From assembly GCA_016946835.1 (NCBI GenBank), contig JACVTC010000065.1, positions 820,001 through 837,500 on the forward strand: a stretch of 17,500 bases of DNA, read 5' to 3'. Every line of letters starts with the position of its first letter. The first letter of the stretch is position 1. The position numbers and the translations under genes are program-made. Positions 1 through 10,604 of this stretch are shown here, one piece after another. The stretch comes from Neocallimastix lanati (nom. inval.) (Eukaryota; Neocallimastigomycota; Neocallimastigomycetes; Neocallimastigales; Neocallimastigaceae). The notes under the pieces were generated by a model. It was not told the DNA's origin. It saw only the letters and a list, made by a program, of their open reading frames with translations, and made no database searches.

Positions 1-284
1 AGCATATTAGGGAGACATAAGTTTTCAGTCTATAAAAAAAAAAAAAATAAAAAAATTAATAATATAGTTGTCATAACATTGATTCTATTATTATTAAGTA
101 AAATCTATTTATTAACTAAAGATATGAGACTATGATAATAGAAGGTAGAGTTATTTAATGTAGTTAAAAATATATGGACATAAATTAAATTTAAAATATT
201 AACTAGTATTAATTCAATTATTTTTATTTCAAACCTTGGCTTCTCTTCTTATTTTTTTTTTTTTTTTTTTTGATGTATCAAATA

Positions 285-415
285 GCCATTTTTACATTTA
301 ACAAATTTTAATACCTATAATATAATCAACTTCACATTATCCTTGAAGTTCTTTTTAATTAATGATTTAATCTTAGATATTTCTTTATTGGTACTAACAA
401 TTAGTTAGTACCAAT
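285..415 (-). pseudogene. 3' end of copia reverse transcriptase
   Basis: The minus strand reads IVSTNKEISKIKSLIKKNF, then KDNVKLIIL, a stop, and VLKFVKCKNGYLIHQ. This matches the copia RT segment just after the YVDD box, where the usual pattern runs G(T)N..EI..IK..L...F through LG..I......G.L.LSQ. The YVDD box itself and everything N-terminal to it are missing. The join to the hinge lies at the inverted repeat 383-419. After NGYLIHQ the frame enters an A-rich run and the similarity fades. Confidence 0.6.
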
Positions 416-419
416 AAAG
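383..419. repeat. Perfect 16-bp inverted repeat with 5-bp loop
   Basis: Arms CTTTATTGGTACTAAC (383-398) and GTTAGTACCAATAAAG (404-419) are exact reverse complements around AATTA. One arm is the coding sequence for VSTNK of the copia RT remnant. The other is an inverted copy of it, sitting exactly where RT is joined to hinge sequence. Confidence 0.95.
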
Positions 420-555
420 TTACCTTTTTAAATTTACTTTATTATTATTTATATTATTATTTAAATTTAAAATATTATTTAAATTATAAATATCTTTAAT
501 TTCCATTAGGACAATTTATATTATCATCACTTTGGGGATAAATATTTTTATTATA

Positions 556-867
<312 letters not shown>

Positions 868-1262
868 TAAATTGTCAATTGAATCATTTAAATTGTTAAT
901 TGAAAAAATTTTATTAAATAATTGTGAATAATGTTAGTTTTTTAAAGATCCAATAAAATTATTTTGACTTTGCGAAGAATTCTTATTTTGATTATGACAA
1001 TCACTGATATTATTATCCAAACGGTTCATAAAGTTTAAATTATTTCCATTGTTATTGTTAGAGTTATATTAACATTATTAATGTTATTAAAACTATTGTT
1101 ATAAGAATTATTACTGTTTGTATTACTTATATCATTATTGTCATATGCATCATTATAAATATATTAGAATTTTCATTTCCTTCCATTTCATTATCATTAT
1201 TGACTTTTTCAATTTCATTGTATGTTGTAAAATTTAATATTCCAGAAATAGATAATGGGGTC
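868..1262 (-). pseudogene. Asn-rich hinge of the copia polyprotein
   Basis: On the minus strand this follows the integrase C-terminal segment (YRIFNIKNNEVILF, then AVIFFFD). It reads as acidic then Asn/Ser-rich sequence: NEIEKVNNDNEMEG, a frame change, then NSNNNNGNNLNFMNRLDNN and NQNKNSSQSQNNFIGSLKN. After one TAA the same frame continues as NLNDSIDNLN directly into the (AAT)104 tract. A variable hydrophilic linker between integrase and reverse transcriptase is usual for copia elements. Confidence 0.6.
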
Positions 1263-1502
1263 CACTATTAATCAAAAAAAAATATAACAGCTCAAAAAAG
1301 TATAACTTCATTATTTTTTATATTGAAGATTCTATAAGCCTTATGATTTGTTTCATCATATGCTAGAAATATGTCAGGAATGGATGTGTTACAAAACTTT
1401 TTTTCTTACTTTTTTGGTAACATAGAAGAAATCCTTACATCTAAAGATTCTAAATTTATTATAATTATCCTTCTCATTATATTATAACTCATATGGAGTA
1501 TT

Positions 1503-2000
1503 TTAATTATTATCTTTATGTGGTAATTTGTTGTGAATGCATTTATCTGTTGGCGTGGCATCTTGCCAAGACTTGTGATTCAATTTTGCTCCAGCTAACA
1601 TTCCGTTCGTTACTAATATACCATATAGTATTTCAACCCTTCCGTTTTGAGAAGGATTATATTTAACAGTATGAAGATATATAATTCCTGTATCTTCATA
1701 AAATTTATAAAAGTTATAATTAAAGAATTTCGTACTATTATCTGTTTTAATATATTTAATACAGTAACTATTAAACAAATTTCAAATTTGATTTTACCAC
1801 TCTATATAAACTTTTCATAAGTTTCACTTTTATATTGTAAAAATATAACCAGACTATATCTGGTATAATCATCAAGTATTATAAGAAAATATTTATTGTT
1901 ATAAATTGAATGGTCAGGAGCTTGAACTAAATCCATATACATTATTTCAAATGGCTTTCTTGTATGATTTTTAGCTGGATAAAAAGGTTAATTCTTCAGT
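1503..2000 (-). pseudogene. Copia integrase catalytic core, broken
   Basis: This is the integrase core of the copia relic, which in a live element would insert the cDNA into chromosomes. The N-terminal half reads FEIMYMDLVQAP, then FLIILDDYTRYS; the D of YMDLV fits the first catalytic Asp. The C-terminal half reads IKTDNSTKFFN (second Asp in TDN), then YNPSQNGRVEILYGIL, where the E of NGRVE fits the catalytic Glu. The halves lie in different frames, with a shift near 1775-1785, just after an in-frame TAG where Trp would be expected. The 91-codon open stretch 1503-1778 begins at a TTG that is only a frame boundary, not a start. It ends at a TAA, after which the same frame continues as NTPYEL, as in copia integrases. 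The usual Arg after NGxxE is absent. Confidence 0.9.
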
Positions 2001-2450
2001 TTTGCTTGTGCACATATTTTACATCTGCACTTCTAATTTATTTTTATATTATTTAATTTGTTTTTAATTAGATCAATATTAAAATGGCCTAATCTTCTAT
2101 GTCATAAATCCATATTTGAATCATTCATGGCTTCTTCAATACTATTACAGATCGCATCATTAATATTTATATTTGTATAGTATTTAGTAGTTATAATTTT
2201 ATAGACATTTGAATCATTTGAGTATGAGGTATAAATTCTTTTACCTTTCTTATTATATAATAATGCGCAATTTTTATTTTTATTTCTATTTTTTCAAAAT
2301 ATTATTTTATAATTTTCTTCACTCAAATGGTCAATTGAAAGTAGATTTCTTCTAAATGATGGAACATACAAAACATCATTCAAAACTATTTTGTGATTAA
2401 TAATAAATCCCACATATTTACCTACCAATTTTGTTTTCTGTTTTTACTAC

Positions 2451-2560
2451 ACCTCTGTCTCTTTAGTAGATAAGAAAACGTCGATATTTTCAGCCCAAAA
2501 TAATTAGTTATCGACAAAAAGTTATTTTCTTATTGTATTAATTTCTTGGTTGATTTCCAT
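2451..2560 (-). pseudogene. Copia gag 5' remnant
   Basis: An ATG (complement of 2558-2560) opens a frame beginning MEINQEINTIRK, followed by two stops and LFWAENIDVFLSTKETEV. This resembles the start of copia Gag, where a short leader precedes a 'NYxxWxxxIxxxL' pattern. The frame then meets TAG TAA and runs directly into the segment that normally follows the protease, so most of gag and the protease active site appear to be deleted. The Gag assignment is by pattern only. Confidence 0.55.
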
Positions 2561-3008
2561 GGTACTTTGCTTATTTATTTTTTATTTTTAATTTCGAATT
2601 TTAAATTTATTTTAATTTTAAATTTCAAAATCTTAAAAATTCGCCAAGTTTTATTTTCAAACAATTATTATTAAAACACTCAACTATTCTTGTATAAAAG
2701 CCTTTTAAACACTTCAAATAATAACTTAAGCCAAATCTGAGACTCTTAATCTATTGGAATTTTATGTATGTTTTTATCAATATTGTTTATTAAGGTTATA
2801 TATTTTTTAAATCAATCATTATTAAATTATTTTATATTATACATTTGGAGAATTATTACTTCAAACGTACAATATATCTAATATAATATATTTGTATATG
2901 TAAAAAATTATTGTATATCATACATATATCATAATACATTTACATAATAATTATTCATTAATACATTTAATACGATAAACAAATAAATTAATTCATTATT
3001 TAGGAAAT
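2561..3008. other. Noncoding AT-rich stretch upstream of the copia relic
   Basis: This lies on the 5' side of the minus-strand copia gag start, so it could hold its leader and a decayed LTR. I could not identify LTR ends, a primer-binding site or a matching LTR elsewhere in the window. No coding sequence is seen. Confidence 0.4.
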
Positions 3009-3190
3009 AAAACTTTATATTTCTATCAATTTTAATTTTATCTAGTTAAAATAAATCATTAGCATTATTATTATAATTATTTGGGGACATTTTTAAAAAA
3101 TTACTATAATTTTCATTTTATTGGTCAAATATAGAAGTTGTAAAATTGGACATTCCAATTATTTTTTTTAATAAAACGGATATATTAAAT
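3009..3190 (+). repeat. Diverged direct repeat, copy 1
   Basis: Shares with 3443-3610, in the same order and orientation, AACTTTAT, AGTTAAAAT, GACATTTTTAAAAAATT, CTATAATTTT, CATTTTATT, GTTGTAAAATT, GACATT and AATTATT. By eye the most conserved 100 bp is roughly 85% identical. The function is unknown; it may be an old mobile-element fragment. Confidence 0.7.
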
Positions 3191-3246
3191 ATTAAATTTT
3201 AAAAATTAGGAAAAAAAAATAAAAAAAAAAAAAAAAAAAAATTAAA

Positions 3247-3250
<4 letters not shown>

Positions 3251-3328
<78 letters not shown>
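3251..3328. repeat. (TTA)26 microsatellite
   Basis: There are 78 bp of uninterrupted TTA units, preceded by an A-rich run (about 3204-3240). No coding context is visible on either strand. Confidence 0.95.
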
Positions 3329-3332
<4 letters not shown>

Positions 3333-3442
3333 TTATTGTTATTAATATTTATAATTATAACTTATTATTAAATATTGTTATTAATTATTATTATTATTAT
3401 TATTAATTATTTTTATTATTATTACTATAAAATAATGTATTT

Positions 3443-3610
3443 AACTTTATAAAAGTTCCAACTATCAGTTAAAATGAACCAATAACAATATTATTTTAAT
3501 TATTATAGACATTTTTAAAAAATTGCTATAATTTTTCATTTTATTAGTTAAAATAAAAGTTGTAAAATTAGACATTTCAATTATTGTTTTTTTTAAAACA
3601 GACATTTATT
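3443..3610 (+). repeat. Diverged direct repeat, copy 2
   Basis: Second copy of the repeat at 3009-3190. The two copies flank the (TTA)26 tract and an AT-rich spacer. It ends close to the (AT)17 tract. Confidence 0.7.
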
Positions 3611-3618
3611 TTAAAAAT

Positions 3619-3621
<3 letters not shown>

Positions 3622-3655
<34 letters not shown>
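3622..3655. repeat. (AT)17 dinucleotide tract
   Basis: 34 bp of perfect AT alternation in the spacer upstream of the ankyrin gene. Confidence 0.95.
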
Positions 3656-3658
<3 letters not shown>

Positions 3659-3737
3659 AAATTATTCGCTTTCCTTAAAATATTATATTTAAAAAAAAAA
3701 TTTAATAATTACTTCTCTTTAAAATATTGTTACATTT

Positions 3738-3738
<1 letters not shown>

Positions 3739-3783
<45 letters not shown>
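3739..3783 (+). repeat. A45 homopolymer
   Basis: 45 uninterrupted A residues, 180 bp upstream of the ankyrin gene ATG. A long poly(dA:dT) run here may act as a nucleosome-free promoter element, or may be an old poly(A) tail. The sequence does not decide between these. Confidence 0.95.
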
Positions 3784-3786
<3 letters not shown>

Positions 3787-3962
3787 ATAATTTCAATATT
3801 AAAAATAAGTTTTATCGTAAATATACTATATTATATAAATAATATGAATTATTCTATTATAATATGTCAAATATATTGATATTCTATTTTATTATTTCAT
3901 TTCTTATTATAAAGTTTTAAAATAAAATTACACTATAAGCAATATAGGATAAGTTTGATATA
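3784..3962 (+). promoter_or_regulatory. Presumed promoter/5' leader of the ankyrin gene
   Basis: This is the 179 bp between the A45 run and the ATG at 3963. It is AT-rich with several TATA-like strings (TATATTATATAA near 3828-3839, TATTATAAAG near 3905-3914). No single core element can be picked out in this composition. An in-frame TAG about 15 bp upstream of the ATG shows that this is the first possible Met of the frame. Confidence 0.35.
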
Positions 3963-6900
3963 ATGAAAACTATCTTTCCTGATGAAGATGATTTGCCTGA
4001 TAGTATTTCCGAAAATCAAATAATAAAATTATGTAAAAAAAGGTTAAGTTTTATATTAAATCTATTTATTATATATTTTATATATTAATTAAGTAATAAA
4101 AAGTTATATTTAGTATGTAAATATATTAAAAATAAGAATATTTAAAGTGTTTATTAATATTTTATGTATATATATGGATTATATCCATTTTATATTATAT
4201 TTATTGAAATAGCGAGGATGCTTTTAATGAAATTGCAAATCTAGCTACTCTTTCAAAAATAAAAGAGAATCTTCAAAGTTTACAGAAAAAATATGAAATA
4301 AACAAAGATTTTGGTCTAATTATATTATGTACTTTGAATGGAGTTTCTAATGATATAATTGATTTTTTATTAAGCATATACCAAAAAGATAAAAAATATT
4401 CAGATATATATACATATCATTTAATGAAATTAGCAGCTTCAGATAAACATAAGATCATCGATTTGTTTTTTAAAAATGAGTTTGATATTAATAATACATT
4501 ATACTTTAATGGTAAAGAACATAATATACTTTTTTATATTTCAGAGAAAGTCACAATTATATCTGTATCAACTATTATTACAATTTTAAAAAATGATATT
4601 AATATTGATTCCAAGTTAAATTTTAGTATTAATTATACTTCTATACTTGATGAACTTTTATATGGTCCTTCACGTAGTTACTATAATAATATATTTGATT
4701 TATTGATATATAAATATTTATTATTCGATTCTGAATATCATCTTAAAATATTAAAGCTTATTTTCGAATATTATTGTAATATTAAGATATATATATTGCC
4801 ATTAAAAAAGAGTCTTAGTGATTTATCTAAAAATACTTATGAAGCTTTAGTAAATTATGATGATTATTTAATAATTATAAAAATTATTATATCTTACTGT
4901 TATTTTGACAAAGATGAATTTTTTTATTCTGAGTTTTATAAAGCTTTAATACCATACATTCCCACTTATAAAACTATTAATTCAATTGAAAATTATTATT
5001 TATTAAATGAATATGAATTGAAATCTAAGGAATTACAAATCAAAAATAATCACTATATTATTTTTAAATATATAAAAGAAAAAAATTATAATAAAATATT
5101 TGATATATTAAAATCTAAACAATGTGATATTAATTATCAATCTCCAGAAGTATTAAAGACACCTTTAATGGTGGCTAGTCAATATGCTATTAATGATAAA
5201 GAATTATTTAATATTTTGATGAAATTTAATCCTAACAAAGATATTCAAGATGAAACTAATTCAACTGCTCTTCACATTGCCTGCAAATATAATAATGAAG
5301 AAGCTATTCCGCAATTAATAACACAAAAAAATGTAAATATGAAAGATATAAATGGTCAAACTCCATTAATGGTTGCCATCGAAGAGAAAAATTATGAATC
5401 CATTAAAGCATTATTATCATGTAACTGTAATGAATATAGGATTGATGTAAATATTAAAGATAATGATAATTATTTTCCTTTAATATATTCAATAATATTT
5501 TTTAATGATTCAAATGAACTAGTTGATTTAATTGATTTATTAATTGAAAATAGAGCAAACAAAAATGAAGTTAATTATGATGAATTAACAGCTCTTCATA
5601 TGGCATGTGAATACAATAAAAGCATATTAATTCCAAAATTAATAACTGAAAAAAATGTAAATATGAAAGATATTAATGGTCGGACTCCATTAATGATTGC
5701 CATCAAAGAGAAAGATTATGAATCCATTAAAATATTATTATCATGTAACTGTAACAAATATAATATTGATGTAAACATTAAAGATTGTGATGATAATTTT
5801 CCTTTAATAAATTCAATAATAAAATTTAATGATTCAAATGAACTAGTTGATTTAATTGATTTATTAATTAAAAATGGAGCAAATAAAGATGAAGTTAATT
5901 ATAATGAAGAAACAGCTCTTCATATTGCTTGCAAATATAATACTAGTGAAATTATTCCACAATTAATAACTGAAGAAAATTTAAATATGAAAGATATACA
6001 TGGTCAAACTCCATTAATGGTTGCCATCAAAGAGAAAAATTATGAATCTATTAAAGCATTATTATCATGTAACTGTAATGAATATAGGATTGATGTAAAT
6101 ATTAAAGATAATGATAATTATTTTCCTTTAATATATTCAATAATATTTTTTAATGATTCAAATGAACTAGTTGATTTAATTGATTTATTAATTGAAAAAG
6201 GAGCAAACAAAAATGAAGTTAATTATGATGAATTAACAGCTCTTCATATGGCATGTGAATACAATAAAAGCATATTAATTCCAAAATTAATAACTGAAAA
6301 AAATGTAAATATGAAAGATATTAATGGTCGAACTCCATTAATGATTGCCATCAAAGAGAAAGATTATGAATCCATTAAAATATTATTATCATGTAACTGT
6401 AACAAATATAATATTGATGTAAACATTAAAGATTGTGATGATAATTTTCCTTTAATAAATTCAATAATAAAATTTAATGATTCAAATGAACTAGTTGATT
6501 TAATTGATTTATTAATTAAAAATGGAGCAAATAAAGATGAAGTTAATTATAATGAAGAAACAGCTCTTCATATTGCTTGCAAATATAATACTAGTGAAAT
6601 TATTCCACAATTAATAACTGAAGAAAATGTAAATATGAAAGATATAAATGGTCAAACTCCATTAATGGTTGCCATCAAAGAGAAAAATTATGAATCTATT
6701 AAAACATTATTATCATGTAACTGTAACAAATATAGTATTGATGTAAATAAAAAAGATAATTATGGTAATTCTATTTTAATTAGTACAATAATTAAGTTTA
6801 ATCATTCTAAAAATCAAATATATAGTGATTTAATTGATTTATTAATTAAAAATGGAGCAAATAAAGATGAAGTTAATAATGAGAAATCAACAGCTCTTCA

Positions 6901-9900
6901 TCTAGCATGTAAATACAATAATCATATATTAATACCAAAACTAATAACCAAGAAAAATGTAAATATGAGAGATGTAAATGGTCGAACTCCATTAATGATT
7001 GCCATCAAAGAGAAAAATTATGAATCCATTAAAATATTATTATCATGTAACTGTAACAAATATAGTATTGATGTAAACATTAAAGATTGTGATGATAATT
7101 TTCCTTTAATAAATTCAATAATAAAATTTAATGGTTCAAATGAACTAGTTGATTTAATTGATTTATTAATTAAAAATGGAGCAAACAAAAACGAAGTTAA
7201 TTATGATGAATTAACAGCTCTTCATATGGCATGTAAATACAATAAAAGTATATTAATTCCAAAATTAATAACTGAAGAAAATGTAAATATGAAAGATATA
7301 AATGGTCGAACTCCATTAATTATTGCCATCAAAGAAAAAAATTATGAATTTATTAAAATATTATTATCATGTAACTGTAACAAATATAGTATTGATGTAA
7401 ATACAAAAGGTAATTATGGTAATTCTATTTTAATTAGTACAATAATTAAGTTTAATAATTCTAAAAGTCAAATATATAGTGATTTAATTGATTTATTAAT
7501 TAAAAATGGAGCAAATAAAGATGAAGTTAATAATGAGAAATCAACAGCTCTTCATCTAGCATGTAAATACAATAATCATATATTAATACCAAAATTAATA
7601 ACCAAGAAAAATGTAAATATGAGAGATGTAAATGGTCAAACTCCATTAATGGTAGCTATTAAAAAGGAAAATTATAAATGTGTTAAAGTATTATTATCAA
7701 ATTATGGTAAAGAATATAGTATTGATGTAAATACAAAAGATAATAATGGTAATTCTATTTTAATTAGCACAATAGTTAAGTTTAAGAATTCTAAAAAGAA
7801 AATATATTGTAATTTAATTGATTTATTAATTAAAAATGGAGCAAATAAAGATGAAGTTAATAATGATAAATCAACAGCTCTTCATCTAGCATGTAAATAC
7901 AATAAAATTATATTAATTCCAAAATTAATAACTGAGAAAAATGTAAATATGAGAGATGTAAATGGTCAAATTCCATTAATGGTAGCTATTGAAAAGGAAA
8001 ATTATGAATTTGTTAAAATATTATTATCAAATTATGGTAAAGAATATAGTATTGATGTAAATACAAAAGATAATAATGGTAATTCTATTTTATTTAGCAC
8101 AATAATTAAGTTTAAGAATTCTATAAATAAAATATATAGTGATTTAATTGGTTTATTAATTATAAATGGAGCAAATAAAAATGAAGTTAATCATGATAAA
8201 TCAACAGCTCTTCATCTAGCATGTAAATACAATAAAATTATATTAATTCCAAAATTAATAACTGAGAAAAATGTAAATATGAGAGATGTAAATGGTCAAA
8301 CTCCATTAATGGTAGCTATTGAAAAGGAAAATTATGAATGTGCTAAAACATTATTATCAAATTATGGTAAAGAATATAGTATTGATGTAAATATAAAAGA
8401 TAATAATGGTAATTCTATTTTAATTAATACAATTATTAAGTTTAAGAATTCTAAAGATCAAATATATAGCGATTTAATTGATTTATTAATTAAAAATAGA
8501 GCAAATAAAGATGAAGTTAATAATGATAAATCAACTGCTCTTCATCTAGCATGTAAATACAATAATAATATATTAATTCAAAAATTAATTACCAAGAAAA
8601 ACGCAAATATGAGAGATGTAAATGGTCAAACTCCATTAATGGTAGCTTTTGAAAAAGAAAATTATGAATGTGCTAAAACATTATTATCAAATTATGGTAA
8701 AGAATATAGTATTGATGTAAATACAAAAAGTAATAATGGTAATTCTATTTTAATTAATACAATTATTAAGTTTAAGAATTCTAAAGATCAAATATATAGT
8801 GATTTAATTGATTTATTAATTAAAAATGGTGCAAATAAAGATGAAGTTGATCATGATGAATCAACTGCTCTTCATATAGCATGCAAATATGATAACGATA
8901 TATTAATTCCAAAATTAATTACTGAAAATAATATAAATATAAAAAATAAAGAAGGAGAAACACCATTAATGATTGCATTAAATAAAAAATATATTCACTG
9001 TATTATAAATTTAATAAATAATGACTCTTTTATTGAACATTATAAAATAAATAATAATGAAGATGTATTAAATGTTTTAATTTTAATATTGAACAAAAAA
9101 ATTGAAGATGATAAAATATATGAAACACTATTATGTAGATGGAATATATGCTTCGGTTTAAAAAAATTTAAGAAAAACTTACCTCTGATAGTTAGTAATA
9201 CCTCCTTTATTAAATCAATTATAAAAAATGGTTTATATATTCATAAAAATAATAAACGTGAATTAGTTAAGACTCCATTAATTTTTTCAATTAAAAATAA
9301 TTATAAAGATTTAACGAAAAGTATTTTAAATTGTTATCAAACAATCATTCCCGAAACTGACAGTAATAATAAATATTGTTTACTTTATGCCATAGATAAC
9401 AAGGATGAAGAATATTTTGACTTATTAATGAAAAGCAAAAAAATAGACTTTGAGAAAAATAACGGTCAAAATCAAACACCATTGAAATATTCTTTATCCT
9501 TAAGAAAAGAAGCAATAGCAAGAACAATCCTAAAAGAATATATAAATAAATATGAACAAAGTGAGAATGAAAAGAATAAATTAACTCAAATTCTTGATAT
9601 AAACAGTAATGAAATTCAAAAAAAATTAATCCAATTGGGAGATAAAGCTAATATTAATTTTGAAATAATTAAGCAAATAATATATTCAGTTAATGATAAC
9701 AACGATAATTCATATTCTTATTTACTTTTTACTAATGATATTTATAATAATGATAATAATAAGAATGATAATAATAATATAGATTATAATAAAAATAACA
9801 ATAATAAAAATAATAATATTAATAATAAAAATGATGACAATAAAAATGATGACAATAAAAATGATGATAATAAAAATGATGATTTTAAAATTACTGAAAA

Positions 9901-10221
9901 CAAATATAATCAGAGAAAAAGCAATAATAAAAACAATAATTCATTAAATTTAAATGATATTTTTTATTACCTTAACTATGGTAGAATACTACATTCAACA
10001 GCTGATGATAATAATAATAAACCAATAATCGATGATAATAATTATTCTTATGACGATAAAGATAATAATGATTATGTCTCTTGTAAAAATGACAATAATA
10101 CCGGCAAAACTGAAATTGATGAATATTTTAGTGATAATAGTGATAAGAGCTATAAAATGAAAGAAAATATCAAAATAAATAATGAAAATACTAGTACTAA
10201 TATTGATACTAACATTAATAC

Positions 10222-10268
<47 letters not shown>

Positions 10269-10427
10269 TGAATAATAATAATAAAAATAAAATGAATAAT
10301 AATAATAATAATAATAAAATGAATAATAATAATAAAATGAATAATAATAGTAATAATAATAATAATAAAACGAATAATAATAGTAATAATAATAATAATA
10401 AAATGAATAATAATAATAATAATAAAA

Positions 10428-10463
<36 letters not shown>

Positions 10464-10568
10464 TGAATAATAATAATAATGATAAAATGAATAATAATAG
10501 TAATAATAATAATAATAAAATGAATAATAATAGTAATAATAATAATAATAATAATAAAATTAATAATA

Positions 10569-10604
<36 letters not shown>

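Noticed and set aside
3584-3790. 68-codon plus-strand frame with Tyr-Ile and Lys runs
   Set aside because: Formed by the (AT)17 and A45 tracts; no real coding signal.
9345-9527. 60-codon minus-strand frame
   Set aside because: Lies within the ankyrin CDS with no independent support; the same holds for 10918-11103 and 11058-11297.
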